A stretch of DNA of 64,000 nt from Pokkaliibacter sp. MBI-7 (GTDB lineage Bacteria > Pseudomonadota > Gammaproteobacteria > Pseudomonadales > Balneatricaceae). Location of the stretch: contig NZ_JARVTG010000002.1 in the NCBI RefSeq assembly GCF_029846635.1, forward strand, positions 496,001 to 560,000. Reading direction: 5' to 3'. The notes below the pieces were generated by a model, which was not told the DNA's origin, did not search any database, and saw only the letters and a program-made list of their open reading frames with translations. Of the stretch, positions 43,716-52,756 are shown piece after piece. Positions within the stretch are counted from its first letter, which is position 1. Each line of letters starts with the position of its first letter. Both the position numbers and the translations under genes were made by a program.

Positions 43716-44517
43716 TACCGAACTGGCTTTGCCTGCCTTTTCGACACTGCTACTGAGCGAGTCGGGACAAGGCATCTATACCCTGGAACTGAACCGCCCG
43801 AAGCAGCTGAATGCCATTGATTCCACCATGCTCAATGAGCTGATGGAAGCGATCCGTTATCTGCAGGGCGCCAGCGATGTACGGGTGCTGCTGCTGACCG
43901 GCGCGGGTGAAAAAGCCTTTGCAGCCGGCGCGGACATCAGCCAGATGAGTGGTCTGGCGGCGCTGGAAGCGCGGCACTTTTCACAGCTGGGGAATGAAGT
44001 TTTTGCTGCGCTGGAGCGCCTGCCGTTTGCCACCATCGCGCTGGTCAATGGGTTTGCTCTGGGGGGAGGCTGTGAGCTTGCCCTCAGCTGCGACTTCATT
44101 CTGGCCAGCGACAAGGCCCGCTTTGGTCAGCCTGAAGTGACGCTGGGCGTACCGCCCGGTTTTGGTGGCAGCCAGCGTCTGACCCGCCTGGTTGGGCGAG
44201 GCATGGCCATGGAGTTGCTGCTGAGTGGCCGCATGGTCGATGCCACCGAAGCGGTACGCATCGGTCTGGCAAACCATGCTTACGCGGCAGAAAGCCTGCG
44301 CGAAGAAGGCATGAAGCTGGCGCAGAAAATTGCCGCTAACGGTCCGGTGGCGGTGCGTCTGACCAAAGAGCTGGCTCATCGCGGCCCGCAATTGGATCTG
44401 ACCGCCGCCTGCGCGCTGGAGAGTGATCTGTTCGCACTGGCCTTTGCCACCGAAGATCAGAAAGAAGGCATGACGGCCTTTCTGGAGAAGCGTCCGGCCG
44501 CGTTTAAAGGCCGGTGA
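43708..44517 (+). CDS. Enoyl-CoA hydratase
   Basis: 269-aa crotonase-fold enzyme that hydrates 2-enoyl-CoA to 3-hydroxyacyl-CoA. LNRPKQLNAID, KAFAAGADISQM (oxyanion hole), FALGGGCELALSCD and GQPEVTLGVPPGFGGSQRL (two catalytic Glu positions) are all present. It is translationally coupled to the dehydrogenase by an 8-bp overlap. In DMSP users the equivalent slot is DmdD; the sequence does not separate that from ordinary hydratases. Confidence 0.92.
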   Translation: MNDTELALPAFSTLLLSESGQGIYTLELNRPKQLNAIDSTMLNELMEAIRYLQGASDVRVLLLTGAGEKAFAAGADISQMSGLAALEARHFSQLGNEVFAALERLPFATIALVNGFALGGGCELALSCDFILASDKARFGQPEVTLGVPPGFGGSQRLTRLVGRGMAMELLLSGRMVDATEAVRIGLANHAYAAESLREEGMKLAQKIAANGPVAVRLTKELAHRGPQLDLTAACALESDLFALAFATEDQKEGMTAFLEKRPAAFKGR

Positions 44518-44992
44518 TCACGGATCCGGGTACCGCTGTCCTGTCGCGTGCTGTGCTCAGGGTGACGGTGATCCCGGGCGCAGAACCGAATTGCGACAAC
44601 GATGCAAATGACGCAGTGATTAAGGAGTCAGTGCAGTTACGTGGGGGAGATCAGTAAGGATTCGGGAGCCCGTATAGTGAAAGCTCTTAGAACATAATTT
44701 ATTGATCTATAAGTACATTCTATTGGCTCTGGTTATAACCGAAAGGCGTCTGCATGATAGACGGGCCGTTCGGATAAGCCGGGCACGATGGGGTGCTTGG
44801 CGTAGCACTGCGGTGGTCTGACTCCTGCGTTGGAATGTGTTTATGACCTGTTCCAGCAGCGCCTGATGTGGTGGTTGCCATCGCCTCAGCGTTGCCGCAA
44901 AACTGAAAGACCTGAGTTGGGCACACAACGTTTTTTGGCTTACACAGAGGCAGCAGGAACGCGCTGCTTCGCATAACAAGAGAAAATTGCTG
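44518..44992. other. Gap between hydratase and etfB genes
   Basis: 475 bp without a recognisable gene; short frames on the minus strand look like noise. The AT-rich part (about 44680-44735) could hold a promoter for etfBA. A near match to a sigma-54 promoter at about 44798-44813 has the wrong spacing. Confidence 0.45.
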
Positions 44993-45739
44993 ATGAAAAT
45001 ACTGGTCGCCGTAAAACGAGTCATCGACTACAACGTCAAGGTCAGGGTGAAAGCTGACCAGTCGGATGTGGATCTGGCCAACGTCAAGATGGCTCTCAAC
45101 CCCTTCTGTGAAATCGCCATTGAAGAAGCCGTGCGCCTGAAGGAAAAGGGCGTGGCATCTGAAGTGGTGGTGGTGTCCATCGGTGCCAAAGCCTGTCAGG
45201 AGCAAATCCGTACGGCGCTGGCGCTGGGTGCTGATCGCGGTATTCAGGTGGAAGCGGAAAACATCGATGCGCTGTCCATCGCCCGCCTGCTGGCCAGAGT
45301 CGCCGAGCAGGAGCAGCCCAGCATGATCATTCTCGGCAAGCAGTCCATTGATTCTGACAACAACCAGACCGGGCAGATGTTGGCCGCGCTGCTGGACTGG
45401 CCTCAGGCGACCTTCGCCTCTGAAGTGGTGATCGAGGGCGACAGCGCCCAGGTGACTCGTGAGGTGGATGGCGGCCTGCAGACACTGGCTATCAGTCTGC
45501 CTGCGGTGGTGACCACCGATCTGCGCCTTAACGAACCACGTTACGCTTCGCTGCCTAACATCATGAAAGCCAAGAAGAAACCACTGGACGTGCTGACCCC
45601 TGAACAGCTGGGCGTCAGTGTCGGCAATGCCCTGACCCTGGTGAAGGTCGAGCCTCCTGCAGAGCGTCAGGCGGGGATCAAAGTGGGTTCTGTGGATGAG
45701 CTGATCGAAAAACTGCGTAACGAAGCGAAGGTACTGTGA
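44993..45739 (+). CDS. etfB: Electron transfer flavoprotein beta subunit
   Basis: 248-aa ETF beta, which with EtfA carries electrons from acyl-CoA dehydrogenases to ETF:quinone oxidoreductase. [58 protein letters not shown] and the AMP-binding domain are conserved. ATG 44993 follows AAGAGA; an ATG two codons earlier is possible. Its stop overlaps etfA. Confidence 0.95.
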   Translation: MKILVAVKRVIDYNVKVRVKADQSDVDLANVKMALNPFCEIAIEEAVRLKEKGVASEVVVVSIGAKACQEQIRTALALGADRGIQVEAENIDALSIARLLARVAEQEQPSMIILGKQSIDSDNNQTGQMLAALLDWPQATFASEVVIEGDSAQVTREVDGGLQTLAISLPAVVTTDLRLNEPRYASLPNIMKAKKKPLDVLTPEQLGVSVGNALTLVKVEPPAERQAGIKVGSVDELIEKLRNEAKVL

Positions 45740-46668
45740 TGACTATTCTGGTAATTGCCGAACACGATAACCAATCCCTGAAGCCCGTTACCCTGACCAC
45801 GCTGGCTGCTGCCCGGCAGATTGGTGGTGATGTAGACCTGCTGATCGCAGGCCATAACTGTCAGGCGGTTGCCCAGGCGGCAGCGACCATCAGCGGCGTG
45901 CGTAAAGTACGTGTGGCAGACGATGCTGCTTATGAGCATCAGCTGGCTGAAAGCCTGAGCAAACTGGTGCAGTCTGCCGCCGAAGGCTACAGCCACATCC
46001 TGGCTGCCGCGACCACCACCGGTAAGAACTTTCTGCCACGTGTGGCTGCACTGCTGGGCGTCAACCAGTTGTCGGAGGTCTCTGCGGTACTGGCCGCTGA
46101 TACCTTCAAACGCCCGATCTATGCGGGCAACGCTATTGCGACCGTCAAATCAGCCGATGCGGTCAAGGTCATGACCGTGCGTGGCACCTCGTTTGAGCCT
46201 GTCGCCGCCACTGGCGGTACGGCAACCATCGAGCCTGTGGCGGTGGTGGGTGCGTCTGCAGCTTCCCGCTTTGTGAAGGAAGAGCTGGCGGTGTCTGATC
46301 GCCCAGAGCTGACCGCTGCCAGCAAGGTGGTTTCCGGTGGCCGTGGTGTGGGTTCCGGCGAGAACTTCAGTGTGATCTATGCACTGGCAGACAAGCTGGG
46401 TGCTGCGGTAGGGGCTTCCCGTGCTGCAGTGGATGCGGGCTTCGTACCCAACGACATGCAGGTCGGACAAACCGGTAAGACGGTAGCACCTGAGCTGTAT
46501 GTGGCCGTGGGTATCTCCGGTGCCATTCAGCATCTGGCCGGGATGAAAGACTCCAAGGTCATCGTTGCCATCAATAAAGACGAAGAAGCACCGATCTTCC
46601 AGGTGGCTGACTACGGCCTGGTGGCTGATCTGTTTACAGCGGTACCGGAGCTGACCAGCAAGCTCTGA
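45739..46668 (+). CDS. etfA: Electron transfer flavoprotein alpha subunit
   Basis: 309-aa FAD-binding ETF alpha. The C-terminal FAD domain has [55 protein letters not shown] and [17 protein letters not shown]. The ATG overlaps the etfB stop (TGATG), a sign of balanced expression of the two subunits. Confidence 0.95.
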   Translation: MTILVIAEHDNQSLKPVTLTTLAAARQIGGDVDLLIAGHNCQAVAQAAATISGVRKVRVADDAAYEHQLAESLSKLVQSAAEGYSHILAAATTTGKNFLPRVAALLGVNQLSEVSAVLAADTFKRPIYAGNAIATVKSADAVKVMTVRGTSFEPVAATGGTATIEPVAVVGASAASRFVKEELAVSDRPELTAASKVVSGGRGVGSGENFSVIYALADKLGAAVGASRAAVDAGFVPNDMQVGQTGKTVAPELYVAVGISGAIQHLAGMKDSKVIVAINKDEEAPIFQVADYGLVADLFTAVPELTSKL

Positions 46669-46906
46669 GTCATGCTGACAGGTTGCACTGTGGCAGGCGC
46701 GCTGCCTGCCACGGTGAGCCCGTCGCTATGCTGACGTTACCTCAAGGGTGAAGCTGCCCGGTACACGCATCGTTCAGATTCGCTGCTGATTTCCAGCCTC
46801 ACAGGCGAACCTGTTGTTCGACCTGAACCTGTATGCACATCTGCACACTGCTGAATTTGAGGCTATACGCAGCGATATGTGCAAGATGATACCCTCGGAG
46901 ACCGCC

Positions 46907-48682
46907 ATGAGTACCTATACCCATCCGCTGAAAGACACCCTGTTTGTGCTGAAGGAGCTGGTCGATTTTGACAGTCTCAGTGCGGAGCTGGGGCTGGATG
47001 ACGTCAATCTGGAGCTGGCTGAAGCCATTCTCAGTGAGGCCGGGAAACTGGGCGCTGAGGTACTGGCACCGCTCAATCAGCCGGGTGACACGCAGGGGGC
47101 GACACTGACGGCGGAAGGGGTGAAGCAGACCGCCGGGTTCGCCGCTGCCTATCAGCAGTATGTGGAAAGCGGCTGGCCAGCACTGGTGGCCGATGAAGCC
47201 TTTGGGGGGCAGGGTTTACCGTCGGTGCTGGGGACGGCAGTCAACGAAATCTGGCACAGTGCCAACATGGCCTTTGCGCTGTGTCCGATGCTCTGTCAGG
47301 GCGCGGTGGAAGCGCTGACCGCGCACGGCAGTGATGAGCTTAAGGCGCGCTATCTGCCGCAGCTTATCAGCGGTGAGTGGACCGGCACCATGAACCTGAC
47401 CGAGCCCAATGCGGGTTCTGATCTGGCGGCCGTCAGTGCCAGAGCCATACCTAATGACGATCATTACCTGATCAGTGGGCAGAAGATTTTTATCACCTGG
47501 GGGGATCATCAGATGACCTCCAACATCATTCATCTGGTACTGGCTCGTCTGCCGGATGCCCCCAGGGGAGTGAAGGGGATTTCTCTGTTTATCGTGCCCA
47601 AATTTCTGCTGGATGAGCACGGTGAGCCGGGAGCGCTGAATGACGTCAGCTGTGTCTCGCTGGAGCACAAACTGGGTATTCATGGCAGCCCTACCTGCGT
47701 GATGAGTTTCGGTGATCAGGGTGGGGCCAAGGGCTATCTGGTGGGAGAAGTGAACAAGGGCCTGATGTACATGTTCACCATGATGAACAATGCCCGGCAG
47801 GCTGTCGGCCTGCAGGGGCTGTCGATTTCCGAGCGGGCGTACCAGCAGGCACGGCAATATGCGCAGGAGCGTCTGCAGGGAAGCCGAAAAGATGGCAGCC
47901 GCATGCCCATTATCGAGCACCCTGATGTACGGCGGATGCTGATGCTGATGAAGTCAGGCACGGAAGCCATGCGCGCGCTGGCGCTGGTGGCCATGGCGGA
48001 GGCGGATCGTGCCGCTATCGACAGCGAAGATAAGCAGGCTCTGGCCCGGCTTGAGCTGTTCACGCCCATCGTCAAAGGCTGGATGACCGAGCTGGCACAG
48101 GAAATCACCAGCCTCAACGTGCAGATTCACGGTGGTATGGGCTACATCGAGGAAACCGGTGCGGCTCAGCATTTCCGTGATGCGCGTATTCTCACCATCT
48201 ATGAAGGCACCAGCGGTATTCAGGCGCTGGACCTTATCGGGCGCAAGACTCTGGTGAACGGTGGCGAACACCTGCGTGGGTTACTGGCCGAAATGGCGCA
48301 GTGCCTGACGGCGCTGCTGCAAGCGCAGGATACCGAGCTGAGTCCGATAGCCGAGCGTTTCAGTGATGCGCTGGCGCACGCACAGCAGGCGGCGGATGCC
48401 ATCCTGACGCTGGCGCCTGAAGAGACGCATTTCGCCGGTACGGCCAGCTTCAACTTCATGATGCTGATGGGTTATCTCTGCGGTGGCTGGCTGCTGGCCA
48501 GATCAGCACTCACGGCCAGCGCACAGCTGAAGGAAGACGGGGCTGACAGCGCTTTTCTGCAGGCTAAAGTTGTCACTGCCCGTTTCTTTGCCGAACACTA
48601 CCTGCCGCGAATAGGCAGTCATCTGCAGATGCTGCTGGCGGGCAGTCAGAGCACGATGGCGCTGGCTGTCGAGCAGTTCTGA
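46907..48682 (+). CDS. Acyl-CoA dehydrogenase, large (DmdC/FadE-like) type
   Basis: 591-aa FAD-dependent acyl-CoA dehydrogenase with an extra C-terminal domain. It has the MNLTEPNAGSDL FAD-binding block, IFITWGDH, LGIHGSPTCVM, VGLQGLSISERAYQQA and IHGGMGYIEET, with ARILTIYEGTSGIQALDL. This long class includes 3-methylmercaptopropionyl-CoA dehydrogenase DmdC and enzymes for straight-chain substrates; the chain length it uses is undetermined. ATG 46907 has GGAG seven bases upstream; the frame is open back to 46814 without similarity. Its electron acceptor is presumably the EtfBA encoded just upstream. Confidence 0.9.
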   Translation: MSTYTHPLKDTLFVLKELVDFDSLSAELGLDDVNLELAEAILSEAGKLGAEVLAPLNQPGDTQGATLTAEGVKQTAGFAAAYQQYVESGWPALVADEAFGGQGLPSVLGTAVNEIWHSANMAFALCPMLCQGAVEALTAHGSDELKARYLPQLISGEWTGTMNLTEPNAGSDLAAVSARAIPNDDHYLISGQKIFITWGDHQMTSNIIHLVLARLPDAPRGVKGISLFIVPKFLLDEHGEPGALNDVSCVSLEHKLGIHGSPTCVMSFGDQGGAKGYLVGEVNKGLMYMFTMMNNARQAVGLQGLSISERAYQQARQYAQERLQGSRKDGSRMPIIEHPDVRRMLMLMKSGTEAMRALALVAMAEADRAAIDSEDKQALARLELFTPIVKGWMTELAQEITSLNVQIHGGMGYIEETGAAQHFRDARILTIYEGTSGIQALDLIGRKTLVNGGEHLRGLLAEMAQCLTALLQAQDTELSPIAERFSDALAHAQQAADAILTLAPEETHFAGTASFNFMMLMGYLCGGWLLARSALTASAQLKEDGADSAFLQAKVVTARFFAEHYLPRIGSHLQMLLAGSQSTMALAVEQF

Positions 48683-48897
48683 TCGCAACGTTAGCGCTGT
48701 CAACCGCATAGTCACTGAGGGTAGACAGACGCAATAGTGCCAAAGTACCTGCTTCGTCATCCTGTCGTCGTAGATTCAGCCATTGGCGCCAAGGAGGGCG
48801 CCGGGTGTGAGAAAAGTGGAGGAGTGCTCCTTATACTGAAGTGACCGGATCCGATTAATTTCTGATCATCCCTGTACGCCAATGAGGAAGGAGTCGA

Positions 48898-49194
48898 ATG
48901 GTTCAGCATAAGTTGTTTGTGCGCTTCAAGCCGGATGTCACCGAGCTGCAGATTGATCATGTCTGTCAGCGTCTGGCAGAGCTGGCGCACTCTCTCAGCA
49001 GCATCCCCGCGTTTCGTTACGGCACCAATATCAGCCCGGAAAACCTCAACAAAGGGCTGAATCATTATTTTCTGCTGACGTTCAAGGACGAAACCGAACG
49101 CAATCGCTATCTGATTCATCCCGGCCATAAAGCACTGCAAGAGGTCTTTGACCCCATGATCGATGACATCATGGTGTTTGATGTCATGGTGTGA
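48898..49194 (+). CDS. Dabb-domain protein (stress-responsive A/B barrel)
   Basis: 98-aa protein of the Dabb family, small dimeric alpha/beta barrels. It begins MVQHKLFVRFKPDVTE and has the HPGHKALQEVFDPMIDDIMVFD end found in the family. Function is usually unknown; some members are stress proteins or cyclases. AAGGAG lies five bases upstream of ATG 48898. It may be the last gene of the acyl-CoA oxidation cluster or separate. Confidence 0.82.
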   Translation: MVQHKLFVRFKPDVTELQIDHVCQRLAELAHSLSSIPAFRYGTNISPENLNKGLNHYFLLTFKDETERNRYLIHPGHKALQEVFDPMIDDIMVFDVMV

Positions 49195-49277
49195 GTGCGT
49201 ACAGTGTCCGCGCGTTTTCGACAGCACCCGGAGGTGAGGTGGTAGGCTTGCCCGCTAAAGCAGTTATCACCTCTTCT

Positions 49278-49311
49278 TCCGCTATCCGCTATCCGCTATC
49301 CGCTATCCGCT
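49278..49311 (+). repeat. 7-bp tandem repeat, about 4.9 copies
   Basis: TCCGCTA is repeated head to tail from 49278 to 49311 without mismatch. It lies in non-coding DNA 84 bp after the Dabb gene. Perfect short arrays of this kind change copy number easily by slipped-strand replication. Confidence 0.92.
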
Positions 49312-49405
49312 TTTCTATCTGTCTCTCTGAAGCATCCGCGCCGACTGGCCAGCACTGGTCTGAACGTATGGGAAGTTTTTCCCGCGTATCAGCGACTTTT
49401 TTTAT

Positions 49406-49452
49406 CTGATTTTTAAAATCTGATCTGATTTTTAAAATCTGATCTGATTTTT
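49406..49452 (+). repeat. 19-bp tandem repeat, about 2.5 copies
   Basis: The unit CTGATTTTTAAAATCTGAT occurs at 49406-49424 and 49425-49443, with a partial third copy to 49452. The unit itself contains a dyad (ATCAGATTTTAAAAATCAG on the other strand), so the array can fold into several stems. Confidence 0.92.
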
Positions 49453-49781
49453 CAGCCGCTCCTCCCTGTCTCATCTTGGTGCCTGTCCATCTGCATGGCC
49501 TTTGCCCGACGCCTGATAAAAGCCCTCAATCCCTGTCTGGCCTGATGTTGACACCAGCTGCCAGTGCTGTCCGTCAGAGTCGTTTTGGTGCATCTGCGCA
49601 CCCTCAGAAGGCATGACGTCAGAACATGGATCCAATGATTTCTTTTCGATTGTTGCACTTATTCGCTGCTCCCTAGGATGAAAGCACAGCAGTGATCTGA
49701 GAGCGTGTTCAGGATCTTGCGTTCACGTTCTGGCAACGCTGCTGAATGACAACATCCGCTAATACCTCACAGGGGTTGAGT

Positions 49782-50879
49782 ATGGGCAAGTTGAACAGAA
49801 GAGATTTCGTCAAGACGCTGGGCGCCGCATCGCTGGCGACCGCCGGATTATCGATGCCGTTCCTGCGCGCCAGCGCTGGAGAGAAACCGTTTCAGGGCAA
49901 GACCCTACGTTTGCTGACCTGGTCGGATGACACCGGGCTGGCAGCGTTGCGTAATATCGCGGCGACGTTTGAAGAGAAAACCGGTGCCAAGGTGATTGCA
50001 GACCGTACCGGCAGTACGTCAGAAATGGTAGCCAAGCTGAAGGCCGCGGGGGATCGCCCTCAGTACGACGTGATTACGCTGGCCGGGGTGGGCGCTGAAG
50101 GGCTGGCCAGTGCTGGCTTGCTGGAAAAGCCCGATCTCAACCGTTTGCCCAATCTCAAGGACGTTCCTGAAAAGTATCAGACCGGTGCTGCTGGCCACGG
50201 TATCGGTTACCTGCTGTGGTGCAACAGCCTGATCTATAACCCGAATACCGTCGGTGATGCCCCCACCAGCTATGCGTCTCTGTGGGACAAGGACTTGGCC
50301 CCCAACATCTTCCTGCCGCCGCCCAACTGGACCGAAGCCATGGACCTGATCATCATCGCCGCTCATCTGGCCGGTGGTGATGCGCACAATGTGGAGCCCG
50401 GCTTCAAGAAACTGGCCGAGCTGAAAGACCGTGTGGTGACGCTGGGCGAGAACCCCAACCAGATTGCCGAGCTGTTCCGTACCGGGGCACTGGATATGGG
50501 TGGCCTGTACGCACCGGCGTTTTTCCCCAAACAAATCCGCGACCCGAACTACCATCTGGGAGCCACCTTTGGCATGAAGGAAGGCTTCTATACCGACCTG
50601 ATGCTGTCCGTCATGCCTAAGGTTCGCCCCGGTGAAGACGATGTCACCTACGCCTTTATCAACCACTCACTGGACCCGGTGGTACAGGGCAAGATGGCCG
50701 AAGACATCTACAACGGCCCGGTCAACAGCAAGGCGGTGATTTCAGCCCAAGCCCGCCAGAGTCCTTATATCCTCACACCTGAACAGATTGCCGATAAGGC
50801 CATCATTCATGACAACGCATTCCTGGCCACCGTGCATGACCAGTGGATTCGTCGTTATACCGAAATCTTCTCTTCCTGA
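49782..50879 (+). CDS. ABC transporter substrate-binding protein, putrescine/spermidine type
   Basis: 365-aa periplasmic binding protein of the PotD-like class. The N-terminus LNRRDFVKTLGAASLATAG is a twin-arginine signal (RRDF with hydrophobic core), so it is exported folded through Tat. The mature part has LRLLTWSDDTG, typical of this family, and GHGIGYLLWCNSLIYNP. The ligand could be a polyamine or another cationic amine; the binding acidic residues cannot be assigned from sequence alone. ATG 49782 (AGGGG upstream) is preferred to ATG 49746. Confidence 0.85.
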   Translation: MGKLNRRDFVKTLGAASLATAGLSMPFLRASAGEKPFQGKTLRLLTWSDDTGLAALRNIAATFEEKTGAKVIADRTGSTSEMVAKLKAAGDRPQYDVITLAGVGAEGLASAGLLEKPDLNRLPNLKDVPEKYQTGAAGHGIGYLLWCNSLIYNPNTVGDAPTSYASLWDKDLAPNIFLPPPNWTEAMDLIIIAAHLAGGDAHNVEPGFKKLAELKDRVVTLGENPNQIAELFRTGALDMGGLYAPAFFPKQIRDPNYHLGATFGMKEGFYTDLMLSVMPKVRPGEDDVTYAFINHSLDPVVQGKMAEDIYNGPVNSKAVISAQARQSPYILTPEQIADKAIIHDNAFLATVHDQWIRRYTEIFSS

Positions 50880-50958
50880 TGCAGTGGATGCCGTGTGCCC
50901 GGCAAGGAAGAGCAGGGCACGCGGCATGGACTGCATCCGGACTGTGCAGGTGCAAGCT

Positions 50959-51861
50959 ATGGAATCATCTCTAACTCATACCGCGGGTAGCGCATCGTCG
51001 CAGCCTGCGGTCTCGTCCGCATCGCTCCGGGCCTGGCTGTTTCTGACCCCGGCGCTGCTGTTTCTCGGTGTGCTGGTGGCTGCCAGTGTGCTGGTGCTGC
51101 GCATGAGTTTCGGCACCAAGGGTGCCGAGTGGACGGGCTTCAGCCTCGACAGTTACGCCCAGCTGCTGGAGCCGTATTACCTGAAGTCTCTGCTACTGAC
51201 TTTACGACTGGCGCTGATCAGTGCGGTAGCGACCGTCCTGCTGGCGATTCCGGTCGGTTACTGCATGTCGCGCCTGCAGTCTGCACTGGCCAGACGGGTG
51301 TTTCTGGCCGCTGTGTTGCTGCCGCTGCTGGTCAATCTGCTGCTGCAAAGTTACGGCTGGCTGGTCATTCTCGGCCCTTCGGGCATGGTCAATCAGCTGT
51401 TGATGCATCTGGGCCTGATCAAGCGGCCCATCATGATGCTGTACAACCAGAGTGGTGTACTGCTGGGGTTGATTCAGACGGCTTTTCCGCTGGCGGTACT
51501 GCCCATTGCCAGTGCCATGCGCAATGTTTCACGTACCTATGAAGAGGCGGCGGCAACTCTGGGTGCCCATCGTCGCCAGACCTTTATGCAGGTGGTGTTG
51601 CCGATGGCGATGCCAGGCGTGATTACTGCGGCAACCCTGGTATTTGCCTATAACGCCAGCAGCTTTGTGGTGCCCTTGCTGCTTGGCGGACGACGGGTGC
51701 CGATGCTGGCGGTGATGATCCATGATCAGATCGCGCCACTGATGAACTGGCCAGCGGCGTCAGCGGCGGGTGTGGTACTGATTGCCGCTACGCTGCTGAT
51801 CATGTCGCTGTCCGAGCGCCTGAGCGGCCGCAGCCGCCGTATGCTGGAGGGCCAACCATGA
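50959..51861 (+). CDS. ABC transporter permease, PotB type
   Basis: 300-aa inner-membrane permease with about six hydrophobic segments and the EAA loop RTYEEAAATLGAHRRQTFMQVVLPM that contacts the ATPase. It pairs with the next permease. ATG 50959 is chosen; in-frame starts further upstream (50926, 50788) overlap the binding-protein gene without conserved sequence. The stop overlaps the next gene by 4 bp (ATGA). Confidence 0.9.
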   Translation: MESSLTHTAGSASSQPAVSSASLRAWLFLTPALLFLGVLVAASVLVLRMSFGTKGAEWTGFSLDSYAQLLEPYYLKSLLLTLRLALISAVATVLLAIPVGYCMSRLQSALARRVFLAAVLLPLLVNLLLQSYGWLVILGPSGMVNQLLMHLGLIKRPIMMLYNQSGVLLGLIQTAFPLAVLPIASAMRNVSRTYEEAAATLGAHRRQTFMQVVLPMAMPGVITAATLVFAYNASSFVVPLLLGGRRVPMLAVMIHDQIAPLMNWPAASAAGVVLIAATLLIMSLSERLSGRSRRMLEGQP

Positions 51862-52739
51862 GCCATGTACACCGTGGCGTTCAGCCTCTTGCCTGCCGCT
51901 CCCGCCGCCTGCGCCGGCCGCTGTTGCCAGCGGAGATGTCACCGCTTATCAGAGGGGTGTCTGCCGTCATTCTGTTCCTGGCGGTACTGCCCATTCTGAC
52001 CATGATTGTGATGTCTTTCAGCGGTGCCGCCAATCTGGACTTTCCGCCGCACAGCTACAGCCTGCAGTGGTATCGGGCCGCCTGGCATACCTTGGTATCG
52101 CCTGACGCCAGTGATGTACTCAGCCTCGGGCAGGCCATCACCATCAGCCTGACGGTGTCGTTACTGACCATGGTGCTGGCGACACTGGTGGCCGTGCCCG
52201 CCAGCTATGCGCTGACACGCTGTCAGTTTCGCGGCAAGGCCATGGTGATGCAGCTGATGACCCTGCCTCTGGTGTTTCCCATGGTGGTGCTGGGGCTGGC
52301 GATGCTGCTGGTGTTCGACAGCCTGCCCTTTCATCTGGACATCACCCGGCTGGTCATTGCCCATGTCATTCTGGCGCTGCCATTCGTTACCAAGAACTGC
52401 GTTGCGGCTCTTGAGCCACTGGGGCGGGAGGTCGAGGAAGCTGCACAGATGCTTGGCGCGTCACCTCTGCGGGCCATCGTCGATGTGGTGGTGCCGCTGA
52501 TGAAGTCGGGGATTCTGGCCGGCATGCTGCTGGCGTTCATCATCTCCTTCAACGAGTTCACCGTTACCTACTTTCTCTACAACATCGACGCCATGACCGT
52601 ACCGATCTGGATGTACAGCCGCACTGTGTCGTCCCTTGACCCTACGGTGTTTTCCTTTGCCGTGCTGATCGTACTCATTGATGCCGTACTGATCTGGGTG
52701 CTGGAGAAGCTGGTGGGTGAGGGAGGGGTTTCATTTTGA
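51858..52739 (+). CDS. ABC transporter permease, PotC type
   Basis: 293-aa second permease. The first about 30 residues are Arg-rich and cytoplasmic, then six membrane segments follow, with the EAA motif REVEEAAQMLGASPLRAIVDVVVP. It forms the heterodimeric channel with the PotB-type partner. It overlaps the previous gene by 4 bp, and the ATPase gene begins 18 bp after its stop. Confidence 0.9.
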   Translation: MSHVHRGVQPLACRSRRLRRPLLPAEMSPLIRGVSAVILFLAVLPILTMIVMSFSGAANLDFPPHSYSLQWYRAAWHTLVSPDASDVLSLGQAITISLTVSLLTMVLATLVAVPASYALTRCQFRGKAMVMQLMTLPLVFPMVVLGLAMLLVFDSLPFHLDITRLVIAHVILALPFVTKNCVAALEPLGREVEEAAQMLGASPLRAIVDVVVPLMKSGILAGMLLAFIISFNEFTVTYFLYNIDAMTVPIWMYSRTVSSLDPTVFSFAVLIVLIDAVLIWVLEKLVGEGGVSF

Positions 52740-52756
52740 CAACAGGGGATCACCGT

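Larger units (their letters stand above)
49195..49781. other. Repeat-bearing intergenic region
   Basis: About 590 bp without a gene. It contains two short tandem arrays (separate entries). The stretch before 49782 probably holds the promoter of the polyamine-type transporter operon. A 68-codon minus-strand frame at 49452-49658 has no recognisable similarity. Confidence 0.5.

Noticed and set aside
44798..44813. Sigma-54 type promoter before etfB
   Set aside because: GG and GC elements are separated by nine instead of ten bases, and no enhancer-binding regulator is nearby.
49278..49452. Possible CRISPR array
   Set aside because: Units of 7 and 19 bp are directly tandem with no unique spacers, and there are no cas genes.
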